This document shows positions 11,436 through 21,097 of a stretch of DNA of 64,000 nt, in pieces. Numbering within the stretch: the stretch's first letter is position 1; each line of letters starts with the position of its first letter. The position numbers and the translations under genes are program-made. Source of the stretch: an uncultured Pelagibacteraceae bacterium. Its GTDB lineage: Bacteria; Pseudomonadota; Alphaproteobacteria; Pelagibacterales; Pelagibacteraceae. Where the stretch lies: NCBI GenBank assembly GCA_902528135.1, contig CABZRS010000003.1, forward strand, positions 1 through 64,000, read 5' to 3'. The notes below the pieces were generated by a model. It did no database searches. It saw only the letters and a list, made by a program, of their open reading frames with translations, and had not been told where the DNA came from.

Positions 11436-13262
11436 ATGAATAATAATATTCGAAACATCACTATCATTGCCCACGTTGATCATGGAAAAACAACACTGAT
11501 AGATAATTTGATGAAACAAAGTGGTTCTTTTAGAGACAACGAAGTTGTTAATGAAAGATTGATGGACTCTGGAGAGCTAGAAAAAGAAAGAGGAATTACA
11601 ATTCTTGCTAAGCCTACCTCGATTAATTGGAAAGAAACTAGAATAAATATTATTGATACCCCTGGTCACAGAGATTTTGCAGCAGAGGTTGAAAGAGTTT
11701 TGAGTTTAGCAGATGGTGCATTATTGTTAGTGGACTCTGCAGAAGGCGTCATGCCTCAAACAAAATTTGTATTAAGCAAAGCATTAAAACAAGGTTTAAA
11801 ACCAATTGTTGTAATAAATAAATTAGACAAAAGTGATCAAAGGGCTGATGAAGTTTTAAATGAGACTTTTGATTTATTTGTTAGTTTAGATGCTAATGAA
11901 GAGCAATTAGATTTTCCAGTATTATACGCAAGTGGAAGATCTGGTTGGGCTACTAAGGACATTGATGGGCCAAGAGAAAATCTTGATCCGCTATTAGATT
12001 TAGTTTTAGATCATGTTAAACCCTCTGAATTTGATAGATCAAAACCATTTGCGATGCTATCGACGCTACTTTATGCTGATAACTTTCTGGGCAGAAGTTT
12101 AGTTGGAAGAATTTCACAAGGGACGGCAAAAGCAAATCAACAAATAAAAGCAATCAATTTAAAAGGTGAAAAAGTAGATGAAGGTAGACTTACAAAAATC
12201 TTTAGATATGAAGGTACAAAAAAAGTGCCCATTGAAGTTGGAGAAGCTGGAGATATCGTAGTTATAGCTGGATTAGAAAAAGCAAATGTGGCAGATACTA
12301 TTTGTGATTTAGAGGTAAATGAACCTATTGAGGCAACACCTATCGATCCACCAACAATGTCCATAAAAATAACAGTAAATAGCTCACCACTAGCAGGAAC
12401 TGAAGGTAAAAAATTAACAAGTACTCAGATAAGAGATCGTCTAATTTTAGAAGCTCAAAACAATGTTGGAATTTCTTTCTCAGAAAACGCAAATAAAGAT
12501 GCATTTGAGATAAGTGGAAGAGGAGAATTAATGCTCGAAATATTATTAACACAAATGAGACGCGAGGGCTTTGAAATGACTGTAAGTCCTCCTAAAGTTT
12601 TATTTAAAACTGATGAAAATTCAAAAAAATTAGAACCAATTGAAGAAATTACTATGGATTTAGACGAAGAATATTCATCAAGGATTATTGATTCTATGAA
12701 TCGAAGAAAAGGTAAATTAATTGAATTAAAAGATACTGGAAAGAATAAAAAAAGACTTATTTTTCAGGCACCAACAAGAGGTTTAATGGGATACACAAGT
12801 AGATTTTTAACTTTAACAAAAGGAACAGGTGTTATTAACAGAATTTTTCACTCTTATGGAGATTTCGAGGGAGATATGGAAGGAAGAAGAAATGGAGCTT
12901 TAATTTCAATGGATCAAGGTAAAGCTGTTGCATTTTCAATTTTTAATTTGCAAGCTAGAGGAGAAATGTTTGTTACACACAATGATCCAGTTTATACAGG
13001 AATGATTGTTGGCTTAGCTCCTAAACCAGGCGATATGATAATTAATGTTATGAAAGGAAAAAAACTTACGAATATGAGGACACAAGGTACTGATGAAAAT
13101 ATTGTTCTTACACCCGTAAGACAAATGTCGATTGCAGAACAGTTAAGTATGCTTAATACAGATGAAGCATTAGAAATCACACCTAAATCTTGCAGACTTA
13201 GAAAAGCAATTCTAGACCCTCACGAAAGAAAAAGAAGCGAAAAACAAAATACTGCTACTTAG
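11436..13262 (+). CDS. typA: Ribosome-associated GTPase TypA/BipA
   Basis: IAHVDHGKTTLIDNLM, DTPGHRDF, NKLDKSDQR; 608 aa with BipA C-terminal region. Confidence 0.97.
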   Translation: MNNNIRNITIIAHVDHGKTTLIDNLMKQSGSFRDNEVVNERLMDSGELEKERGITILAKPTSINWKETRINIIDTPGHRDFAAEVERVLSLADGALLLVDSAEGVMPQTKFVLSKALKQGLKPIVVINKLDKSDQRADEVLNETFDLFVSLDANEEQLDFPVLYASGRSGWATKDIDGPRENLDPLLDLVLDHVKPSEFDRSKPFAMLSTLLYADNFLGRSLVGRISQGTAKANQQIKAINLKGEKVDEGRLTKIFRYEGTKKVPIEVGEAGDIVVIAGLEKANVADTICDLEVNEPIEATPIDPPTMSIKITVNSSPLAGTEGKKLTSTQIRDRLILEAQNNVGISFSENANKDAFEISGRGELMLEILLTQMRREGFEMTVSPPKVLFKTDENSKKLEPIEEITMDLDEEYSSRIIDSMNRRKGKLIELKDTGKNKKRLIFQAPTRGLMGYTSRFLTLTKGTGVINRIFHSYGDFEGDMEGRRNGALISMDQGKAVAFSIFNLQARGEMFVTHNDPVYTGMIVGLAPKPGDMIINVMKGKKLTNMRTQGTDENIVLTPVRQMSIAEQLSMLNTDEALEITPKSCRLRKAILDPHERKRSEKQNTAT

Positions 13263-13906
13263 TCCATTATTCTATCAATAATATACAAACTAAAAGCAAT
13301 ACAAGGACCAATTCCAAAAGCAAACATTAAAGTTCCAATTCCGATTGTTCCTCCTAAATACCATCCAACTGAAGCTACAGAAATTTCAATAAAAGATCTT
13401 ACAGCAGCAATTGGTAGGTTTGTTTTTTTTTGTAAACCAGTCATTAAACCATCCCTAGGTCCTGGACCTAGATTGGCAATTAAATATATACCGCTACCCA
13501 CTCCGACTATCATTACACCGACTGCAGCCATTAGTAATTTCATAATGTAAGTTTCAGGGGTTGGTATTAATGCAATTGTTATATCTAACATTGCTGCAAT
13601 AATTACGATATTGAATATGGTACCAAGACCAGGTTTTTGTTTTAAGAAAAACCATGAACATAAAACGACAACACTTACTATAAAAGTGACAATTCCAATT
13701 GATAATCCTGAATTAATTGAAATTCCTTGTGCCATTACAGTCCATGGAGAATTGCCAATAAATGAAATAACGACTAAGGCTTCACCAAAACCAAATAATA
13801 TAAGGCCAAAACACAGAAAAAATAATGTTGATAATTTTGGCTTTAAATTAAAAGTCTCTTGAGAACTCCATGAGACTTTAGGAATATTTTTGATAGTAAG
13901 GAACAT
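13259..13906 (-). CDS. YczE/YyaS/YitT-type integral membrane protein
   Basis: Multi-TM protein with NSPWTVMAQGISINSGLSIG and GPGPRDGLMTGLQKKTNLPI. Confidence 0.7.
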   Translation of the reverse strand: MFLTIKNIPKVSWSSQETFNLKPKLSTLFFLCFGLILFGFGEALVVISFIGNSPWTVMAQGISINSGLSIGIVTFIVSVVVLCSWFFLKQKPGLGTIFNIVIIAAMLDITIALIPTPETYIMKLLMAAVGVMIVGVGSGIYLIANLGPGPRDGLMTGLQKKTNLPIAAVRSFIEISVASVGWYLGGTIGIGTLMFAFGIGPCIAFSLYIIDRIMD

Positions 13907-13945
13907 ATATTTAGCTATTATTTATACTTTCTTTAACTAAAATCT

Positions 13946-14632
13946 ATGAAAATGAAACATTTTATAACCGCATTAATAATTATTATGTTTGCTTCTAAAG
14001 TGATGGCACATAGCAGTCATTATGAAGGTCTTAAAAAAATTGAGATGGATGTACTACGAAATAATGAAATTATTGGAAGCACCAGCTACTTCTTTGAATT
14101 TGATGAGGATTTGTTTGTCGTAAAAAATTATACTAATTTCAAAGTAGAGTTATTTGGCGTAACGGTTTTTTCAATATTAAGTGAAACAATAGAAAAATAT
14201 AAAAATGAAAAATTAGTTTTTTTTAAATCAAATACTTTTCAAAATGATAAGGAAAAATATGTGAATTTAAATTATGATAAGGATACAAATAAATTTATTA
14301 TAGATGGATCATCTTATAAAGGTGAAGCTAGTTTAGATTGTACAATTGGAAATTGGTGGAACCACAAAATTTTCAATTCTGATAAACAAATTAGTCCTTT
14401 ATCTGGAAGTATTAAAAAACAGACTGTAAGTTTAATCGGAACTAAAAAAATTACTATTAATGGCAAAGAATATTTAACTGAACATTTTATTATTGAGTCA
14501 AATGACGAAAGTCTTTCAGATGAAAAAAAGTTTGAATTTGATGTTTGGTATAATCCTGAAAATAATTTAATATTAAAAGTGACTTATAATAATATGGGAA
14601 ACTGGGAATATAGATTAAGGAGTTTTGAATAA
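13946..14632 (+). CDS. Secreted DUF6134-like protein
   Basis: N-terminal signal peptide; pattern ...CTIGNWWNHKIF...SGSIKKQ...YNPENNLILKVTYNNMG. Confidence 0.5.
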   Translation: MKMKHFITALIIIMFASKVMAHSSHYEGLKKIEMDVLRNNEIIGSTSYFFEFDEDLFVVKNYTNFKVELFGVTVFSILSETIEKYKNEKLVFFKSNTFQNDKEKYVNLNYDKDTNKFIIDGSSYKGEASLDCTIGNWWNHKIFNSDKQISPLSGSIKKQTVSLIGTKKITINGKEYLTEHFIIESNDESLSDEKKFEFDVWYNPENNLILKVTYNNMGNWEYRLRSFE

Positions 14633-15354
14633 TGGCAATATGGGGAAGCATAATTGGTGGAATGCTAGGTTTTTCTATTGGTGGACCTTTCGGTATGCTT
14701 TTGGGATCCTTAATTGGTGGAAAAATGTCAAGAGCCAGATCAGGTGGTGGATTTAGATCTTTTGCACAGCCTCAACAAATATTTGCGCTTTCTTTAATTG
14801 TTTTATCAGCAAAGCTAAGTAAAGCAGATGGACAAGTTAGTCGTGAAGAGTTAATTGCTGTTAAAGATAAATTAAAAATACCTGAAAGTGAGTTAGATCA
14901 GGTTGGTAAAATTTTTAATAAAGCTAAAGAGGAAAGTACTGGATACGAACCTTACGCAAAACAAATTGCTGAGGTTTATAGAGGAAACATAAATGTGTTA
15001 GAGGAAGTAATTAATACTCTTTTCTATATTGCAGAAGCTGACGGACATATAAGTCAAAATGAGATAATCATGATAGAGGATATAGCAAGAATTTTTGGAT
15101 TAAATCAAACTCAAATTAATGGAATTAAAGAAAGCAGAAAGTCATCAGATAAACTTAATCCTTACATTGTTTTAGAAAGTAAGCCGGAGGACTCGCTCGA
15201 AGAAATAAGAAAACGTTATATTAAGCTTAGCAAAGAGCATCATCCTGATCTTTTATTAAGTAAAGGTGTTCCTCAAGAAGTAATAGATGAAAGTAAGGCT
15301 AAAATGAGAGCTGTCAATTCAGCATGGGATCAGATTCAAAAATTAAAGAATTAG
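14632..15354 (+). CDS. DjlA-like protein: Gly-rich membrane segment, TerB-like domain, C-terminal J domain
   Basis: GSIIGGMLGFSIGGPFGMLLGSLIGG; LSKADGQVSREE and EADGHISQNE (TerB-like); SLEEIRKRYIKLSKEHHPD (HPD). Confidence 0.8.
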   Translation: MAIWGSIIGGMLGFSIGGPFGMLLGSLIGGKMSRARSGGGFRSFAQPQQIFALSLIVLSAKLSKADGQVSREELIAVKDKLKIPESELDQVGKIFNKAKEESTGYEPYAKQIAEVYRGNINVLEEVINTLFYIAEADGHISQNEIIMIEDIARIFGLNQTQINGIKESRKSSDKLNPYIVLESKPEDSLEEIRKRYIKLSKEHHPDLLLSKGVPQEVIDESKAKMRAVNSAWDQIQKLKN

Positions 15355-15633
15355 TCCTAATAAACTCGCCATAAAATACATAGAAAATACAAAAGCAAGA
15401 ATCACAATAAAATACATTATTGTAACAATTTTATCTCTTTTCCTTCTTTGTCTTACAAATGGCTTATCATCAAGGTCACAAATATCTCTAGTGCCAATAA
15501 CTTTGTAATCACAAGTATAACGCCATATTGAATCCGGCATCCTAGGATCAGTTTGATTATAATATTGAATCCATTGAACTGTATATTTAAATAAAAGATA
15601 GCTTACTATTAAAAGAAGACCACTAGTAAACAT
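15343..15633 (-). CDS. Small membrane protein of unknown function
   Basis: 96 aa with two predicted TM segments flanking a Cys-containing loop; convergent with the J-domain gene. Confidence 0.55.
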   Translation of the reverse strand: MFTSGLLLIVSYLLFKYTVQWIQYYNQTDPRMPDSIWRYTCDYKVIGTRDICDLDDKPFVRQRRKRDKIVTIMYFIVILAFVFSMYFMASLLGLIL

Positions 15634-15644
15634 TAATCTATCAT

Positions 15645-16919
15645 CTAAAACTGTTCTGACTCAGTTGAGCCTTCCATTGCTGTAGTTGAGCTTTTGCCTG
15701 AGCTTATTGTATTTGAAACAGCATCAAAATATGATGTACCAACTTCTCTTTGATGTTTCACGCTTGTGTATCCATCTTTTTCTCTTGCAAATTCATGCTG
15801 TTGAATTTTTGAGTAAGCGGTCATACCCTCTGATTTATATTTTTCTGCTAATTCAAATATTGCGATATTTTGAGTGTGGAAACCTGCTAATGTAATGAAT
15901 TGAAATTTATATCCCATTTCTCCAATCTTTCTTTGAAATGATCCAATTTCTTCATCAGATAAATGTTTCTTCCAATTAAATGATGGAGAACAATTATAAG
16001 CTAACATTTTACCAGGAAATTTTTCATGTATAGCATCAGCAAATTTCTTTGCTTCTTCTAAATTTGGAGTAGCGGTTTCACACCAAATTAAATCTGCGTA
16101 TGGTGCATAAGCAAGACCTCTGGAAATCGCCTGTTCAATTCCATCTTTAACATAAAAGAAACCTTCGGGTGATCTTTCTCCAGTTAAAAATGGTTTATCA
16201 TTATCATCAAAATCATTTGTGATTAATTTTGCAGCATTTGCATCTGTTCTTGCTAAAATTATTAATGGTACATCTGCAATATCGGCAGCAAGTCTAGCAG
16301 CCTTTAAATTTCTAACCATTGTTCCAGTTGGCACAAGAACTTTTCCACCCATATGACCACATTTTTTCTCACTTGCTAATTGATCCTCAAAATGAACACC
16401 AGCAGCACCTGCTCTAATAAATTTTTTAGTTAATTCAAATACATTTAGTGGTCCACCAAATCCTGCTTCACCATCAGCTATAATTGGCAACATGTAATCG
16501 GTTCTCTTATTTTTGTCCATGTCACCATCTATTATTTCCATGTGTTGAATTTGATCAGCTCTAACTAAGGAATTATTCATTGTCTCGACTAATTTTGGTG
16601 CACTATCATATGGATATAAAGATTGATCAGGATACATTTCTCCAGCACTGTTAGCATCAGCTGCAACTTGCCAACCACTTAAATAAATTGCTTTTAAACC
16701 AGCTTTTGCATGTTGTACTGCATGATTTCCTGATAGTGATCCAAGGGTGTTAACATAGGCTTCTGTATTAAGCAGTTTCCAAAGTTTTTGGGACTGCATT
16801 TTACACATAGAATATTCAATTTTGATTGAACCTCTTAATCTTTCAACTTCTTCAGGAGTATAATCTCTTTTAATATCTGCAAATCTCTGTAAATCGTATG
16901 AAATATTCTCAGCTGACAC
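15645..16919 (-). CDS. aceA: Isocitrate lyase (GTG start)
   Basis: [14 protein letters not shown] active-site motif, [22 protein letters not shown]; starts GTG preceded by AGAGAGGGG. Confidence 0.97.
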   Translation of the reverse strand: MSAENISYDLQRFADIKRDYTPEEVERLRGSIKIEYSMCKMQSQKLWKLLNTEAYVNTLGSLSGNHAVQHAKAGLKAIYLSGWQVAADANSAGEMYPDQSLYPYDSAPKLVETMNNSLVRADQIQHMEIIDGDMDKNKRTDYMLPIIADGEAGFGGPLNVFELTKKFIRAGAAGVHFEDQLASEKKCGHMGGKVLVPTGTMVRNLKAARLAADIADVPLIILARTDANAAKLITNDFDDNDKPFLTGERSPEGFFYVKDGIEQAISRGLAYAPYADLIWCETATPNLEEAKKFADAIHEKFPGKMLAYNCSPSFNWKKHLSDEEIGSFQRKIGEMGYKFQFITLAGFHTQNIAIFELAEKYKSEGMTAYSKIQQHEFAREKDGYTSVKHQREVGTSYFDAVSNTISSGKSSTTAMEGSTESEQF

Positions 16920-16963
16920 TTAAACCCCTCTCTTTTGATTAAATGACTAGAAATGACTAATGA

Positions 16964-17125
16964 CTATTTTGAACTATATTCTTCAGTAAATTCGTTCATT
17001 CCGCTAGATCCCCAATCGCAATGATCGTCTCTAATGTAAATACCTTTTGACTTATGCTCAGAATGCTCTTCTTTATTAGTAATTTGGTAGTTATTTTCGA
17101 TATTGTTAATTTTGTTTTTTTCCAT
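16964..17125 (-). CDS. Uncalled 53-aa small ORF upstream of aceA
   Basis: MEKNKINNIENNYQITNKEEHSEHKSKGIYIRDDHCDWGSSGMNEFTEEYSSK*, read on the minus strand; below the size cutoff of the supplied track; same strand as aceA and 44 nt upstream of its start. Confidence 0.45.
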   Translation of the reverse strand: MEKNKINNIENNYQITNKEEHSEHKSKGIYIRDDHCDWGSSGMNEFTEEYSSK

Positions 17126-17138
17126 GTAAACTTTATAA

Positions 17139-17229
17139 TTTACAATATTTACAAAATCTACAATTAAATTGATTTTACTTGTAAAATTGAATAATTTTGT
17201 GTAAATTTAAATTTACAAAATTTACAAAT
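17139..17229. promoter_or_regulatory. Candidate operator array (TTTACAA half-sites) between aceA and the scfR-like gene
   Basis: TTTACAATA/TTTACAAAA/TCTACAATT at 9-bp period (17139-17165); TTTACttGTAAA (17174-17185); perfect palindrome GTAAATTTAAATTTAC (17201-17216); TTTACAAAA/TTTACAAAT (17212-17229). Confidence 0.6.
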
Positions 17230-17235
17230 AGAAAA

Positions 17236-18660
17236 ATGAGTCAAATTGATACAAAAATTGGTCCAAAAATCAAAGCTTTTAGGAGACAGCTAGGAATTCA
17301 AGCTAACAAATTAGCGGAAGAAATGTCTATTTCACCTAGCTATTTAAATCTAATAGAGAGCGGAAAAAGAAAAATTGATGGAGACTTACTTTTAAGGGTC
17401 TGTGATAAACTTAAAATAGAGCTTTCCGATCTTACAAGCAAATCAGACATAAATCTTGAGAATAATATTTCTGAATTACTGGGTGATGAACTTTTTGAAG
17501 ATCTTGATATTCTTGGACCAGAAGTAAAGGATTTGGTTAACACAAATCCAAAAATTGCTAAAGCTCTAATTAAACTAGGTGACAACTTTAAACAAAAAGA
17601 TCATGAAATTTTTAATAAATTAGAAAATATTTCAGGTAAAATTATTGATGGGAGAAAAAACGCATTTCCTGGTGAAGTAATTTCAGATTTTTTACAAGAA
17701 AACAAAAATTTTTTTCCAAAATTAGAGGAATTCGCTAATGAAATTTTTGAAAAAGTAAAACAAAACAATAGAACAAGATATATTGCCTTATGTCAGTTTT
17801 TAAAAGATGAATATGGCATAACTGTAAAAGATGTAATACCTAAAGAAGGAAAACCATTTTCAAAAATATATAAAGTTAAGGATAAAGAATTATTATTATC
17901 AGATTACCTTTCACTTGAAACTAAAAAACTTTTTGCCGCGGCACAAATTTCTCAACAAGGTGCCTCAAAAGAAATTGATGAATACCTTAATACATTTAAT
18001 TTTCCAACTGAAGAGTCTAAAAAATTAACAAGGGTTGCGCTTTTGAATTATTGTGGCGCTGCAATATTAATGCCTTACTCTCTTTTTCATAAGGAATGTA
18101 AAGAATTAAAATATGATTTGGAACTTTTGCAAAATACATTTGCTACTTCTTTCGAACAAGTGGCTCATAGAGTAACGTGTTTGCAAGATCCGAAACTTCC
18201 TGGAATACCTTTTCATTTTTTAAGAGTGGATGTTGCTGGAAATATTTCAAAAAGATTTTCATTATCAGGTATAGAAATACCAAGATACGGTGGAGCTTGT
18301 CCAAGATGGAATGTTTACTCAGCTTTTTCAAGGCCAGGTGTCATTCAAGCAGCAGTTAGCAAAATGACTAATGGGGAAAAATATGTTTGCATAGCAAAAA
18401 CTGTTGAAAAGGGTGTAGGAAGATATGGACAAAAAAAAAGTATGCTATCTATAGGTCTTGGTTGTGAAGCAAAATATGCTAAAGAATTTGTATATACTGA
18501 AAATTTAGATCTCAGTGATAAAAAATCTGAATTAGCTATTGGAGTATCATGTAGAACATGTGACAGACTTGATTGTTCACAGAGAGCTTTCCCTCCTCTT
18601 CATAAGAAATTTGATGTAGACATAAATTCTAGAGGAGTTTCTGTTTACGTAAATGAGTAA
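17236..18660 (+). CDS. XRE-family regulator with DUF2083-type C-terminal domain (ScfR/PccR/RamB-like short-chain fatty acid regulator)
   Basis: HTH KIKAFRRQLGIQANKLAEEMSISPSYLNLIESGKRKI; C-terminal CRTCDRLDCSQRAFPP. Start placed at ATG 17236 rather than 17197, which lies in the operator array. Confidence 0.85.
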   Translation: MSQIDTKIGPKIKAFRRQLGIQANKLAEEMSISPSYLNLIESGKRKIDGDLLLRVCDKLKIELSDLTSKSDINLENNISELLGDELFEDLDILGPEVKDLVNTNPKIAKALIKLGDNFKQKDHEIFNKLENISGKIIDGRKNAFPGEVISDFLQENKNFFPKLEEFANEIFEKVKQNNRTRYIALCQFLKDEYGITVKDVIPKEGKPFSKIYKVKDKELLLSDYLSLETKKLFAAAQISQQGASKEIDEYLNTFNFPTEESKKLTRVALLNYCGAAILMPYSLFHKECKELKYDLELLQNTFATSFEQVAHRVTCLQDPKLPGIPFHFLRVDVAGNISKRFSLSGIEIPRYGGACPRWNVYSAFSRPGVIQAAVSKMTNGEKYVCIAKTVEKGVGRYGQKKSMLSIGLGCEAKYAKEFVYTENLDLSDKKSELAIGVSCRTCDRLDCSQRAFPPLHKKFDVDINSRGVSVYVNE

Positions 18661-18668
18661 ATTAAAAA

Positions 18669-19877
18669 TTACTTCTGTTTCTGTCTTTTTTTTGAAATTA
18701 GCTGAGTTAGTGAGTCTACCATTAAGTCTGAGGCTTTAAATATTTCATTTGCTTTAAACTCATGAGACATGTTTTTTTCTTCATTTGTCTTATCTTCTAT
18801 TATTATTCCTTTATCAGGTGAATTATCCTTTATATATATTAAAATTAACCATTCATCGTCCGTTGACTCGTCCCATTTAATAAATATTTCTCCTGTCTCA
18901 AACCTTTTATCTATACATCTAAATATAGACATGTGTCTTGTAATATATCTTTTATTTAACTGAAAAACTAAACTATTGGCACTTCTATAAAAACTTTCTA
19001 AAGCAAACTCGATTTTTTGTCTTTCTAAATTATATTCTCTCTCCTTTTGAAGGAGTGCCGATCTATCATCAGCTTCATCTGTCTTAACACCAAGAGCTTC
19101 AACTCTCTCTCTAATTTTTTGGTCTCTTATAAGTCTATATTTATTTTTTAAATTCTCTATTCTTTGTTGTAATTCTCCGTAGTCCTCCCTTTTTTCTCTT
19201 AAAGAGATTTTCTCAAGTTTTTCTAATTCTTTTACTTCTCTAATTCTAAATCTTTCAATTTGTTTTTGTATTCTTAGTTCTTGTAAAAATTTTTTTTGTC
19301 TTTCTGATTGTTCTTTTCTTAAAAGTGCCTGTTCTTTTCTCAAAAATAATTTTAGATCTTTGGCTCTTAATTTTTCTAATCTTTCTTCATCTTTTAGTTG
19401 CTGCTCTTTTAATTTTAATTGTCTTTCCTCTTGTAAGATTTTTTGTTTTTTTATTTTTTCTTTTTCTTTATCTTTTTTTTCTATTTCTATTAGTTTTAAT
19501 CTTTTTTTTTCGTCTTTTCTTTGTGATTTAAATTCATTTATTTTTACATCTATAGAGTTAAAAAATTTAGAGATACCTCTATCAATTGCAAAAATGTCAA
19601 ATTTGACATTCAAATTTAATTTTGATTTTAAATTTTCTTCTACTCGTACTGATTTAGTAATTAAATTATTTTTTATTTTTTTTTTAAGAACTAGCTTTTT
19701 ATTAATATTTTTTTTATTTTTGGCCTTAGGAATTTTCTTTTTCTTCTTTACTTTTTTCTTAATATTTGAGGCAAATTTACTAGCTTTATTTATCTTTTTT
19801 ACTTTTTTTTTAGTTTTGAAGGGAGCTTTGCTAATTTTTTTTTTCTTATAAACTCTCTTTTTTTTATTTTTTTTCAT
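18669..19877 (-). CDS. Lysine-rich basic-tail and coiled-coil protein of unknown function
   Basis: First ~75 aa are H1-like Lys-rich, then a K/E/R/Q coiled coil, then a globular C-terminus (YRSANSLVFQLNKRYITRHMSIFRCIDKRFETGEIFIKWDESTDDEWLILIYIKD). Confidence 0.65.
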   Translation of the reverse strand: MKKNKKKRVYKKKKISKAPFKTKKKVKKINKASKFASNIKKKVKKKKKIPKAKNKKNINKKLVLKKKIKNNLITKSVRVEENLKSKLNLNVKFDIFAIDRGISKFFNSIDVKINEFKSQRKDEKKRLKLIEIEKKDKEKEKIKKQKILQEERQLKLKEQQLKDEERLEKLRAKDLKLFLRKEQALLRKEQSERQKKFLQELRIQKQIERFRIREVKELEKLEKISLREKREDYGELQQRIENLKNKYRLIRDQKIRERVEALGVKTDEADDRSALLQKEREYNLERQKIEFALESFYRSANSLVFQLNKRYITRHMSIFRCIDKRFETGEIFIKWDESTDDEWLILIYIKDNSPDKGIIIEDKTNEEKNMSHEFKANEIFKASDLMVDSLTQLISKKRQKQK

Positions 19878-19908
19878 TATTACTGATTAATTATTTATCA
19901 GTAATATT

Positions 19909-21096
19909 TTAATAAATATAGTCCCGAGTATTAGGAACAGATGTATTATCCTTTGATAACTGAAATTGAAATACAACCTGATCGCCCCATTTAAATGCCA
20001 TTTCACAACTAGCTAGGTAAAATTCCCACATTCTAAAAAATTTTTCATCAAACATCCCTAAAATAGTGTCTTTTTTTGATAAAAATCTTTCTTTCCAATT
20101 TCTAAGTGTATGCGCGTAGTGCATTCTTAGAACTTCAATGTCAGACACTATCAGACCTGAGTTTTCAATTGGTTTAGCAACTTCACTTAAACTTGGTGTG
20201 TAACCGCCTGGAAAAATATATTTTGTAATCCATGGTTGTGGGTCTCTTGGTGGCATTGATGAACCAATAGTGTGAATTAAAGCAATTCCTTTTTCGTTCA
20301 AAAGTTTAAAAACAGTATTAAAATATGTTTTATAAAATTTTCTTCCTACATGCTCAAACATTCCAACGCTTACTATTCTGTCAAATTTTTCATTTAGCTG
20401 CCTATAATCAACAAGTTTAAAATCTACCTGATTGGACAAATTCATCTCTTTTGCCTTATTCTTACTATACTCAAATTGATTTTCTGACAGTGTTATGCCT
20501 GTAACACTTGCTTTTGTCTCCTTGGCAATTGCTAATGCTAATGTACCCCATCCTGACCCAATATCTAAAACTTTTTGATTAGGCTGAATGTTTAATTTTT
20601 TTATAATATGGTGGATTTTATTATTTTGAGCTTGCTCTAATGTATCATTATCATTTTTAAAATAAGCACAAGAATATTGTCTATTCTCATCTAAAAATAA
20701 ATCATAAAGTTTTTCAGATATATCATAATGATGGGCTACGTTTTCTTTTGATTTTACGATTTTGTTAAAATTTGTAAGATATCTAAAAGTTCCTTTTATT
20801 TTTTTTATTACCGAGCCATAAAAATTAATATCTCCCCTTCCTATATTTTTGAAAGCTAAGTCTAAAAATTCTGTAAGCGTTCCATTCTTTATTACTAACG
20901 ATCCATCCATATAAGCTTCTCCAAAATATAGATCTGGGTTTATTAGTAATTTTTGCATTAATTTTTGATCAAGTAATTTAATTACTATTGGTTTTTCTTT
21001 TTTAGGATTTCCGATTACATATTTTTTTGAATTGGAGTCTACAAGTTCAAAACCATCTTCTTTAAACAAATTATTTAAAAAACTTATTAAATTCAT
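19909..21096 (-). CDS. cfa: Cyclopropane-fatty-acyl-phospholipid synthase family methyltransferase
   Basis: NVAHHYDISEKLYDLFLDENRQYSCAYF, VLDIGSGWGTLAL, VGMFEHVG. Confidence 0.93.
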   Translation of the reverse strand: MNLISFLNNLFKEDGFELVDSNSKKYVIGNPKKEKPIVIKLLDQKLMQKLLINPDLYFGEAYMDGSLVIKNGTLTEFLDLAFKNIGRGDINFYGSVIKKIKGTFRYLTNFNKIVKSKENVAHHYDISEKLYDLFLDENRQYSCAYFKNDNDTLEQAQNNKIHHIIKKLNIQPNQKVLDIGSGWGTLALAIAKETKASVTGITLSENQFEYSKNKAKEMNLSNQVDFKLVDYRQLNEKFDRIVSVGMFEHVGRKFYKTYFNTVFKLLNEKGIALIHTIGSSMPPRDPQPWITKYIFPGGYTPSLSEVAKPIENSGLIVSDIEVLRMHYAHTLRNWKERFLSKKDTILGMFDEKFFRMWEFYLASCEMAFKWGDQVVFQFQLSKDNTSVPNTRDYIY

Positions 21097-21097
21097 T

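Noticed and set aside
16920-17235. Possible glycine riboswitch at the glyoxylate-shunt gene
   Set aside because: SAR11 uses glycine riboswitches on malate synthase, so I looked here, but saw no paired glycine-aptamer cores; the signal is TTTACAA repeats instead.
19360-19851. 163-aa plus-strand ORF rich in Phe/Leu/Ser
   Set aside because: Exact antisense of the Lys-rich gene; poly-K codons read as poly-F. Composition artefact.
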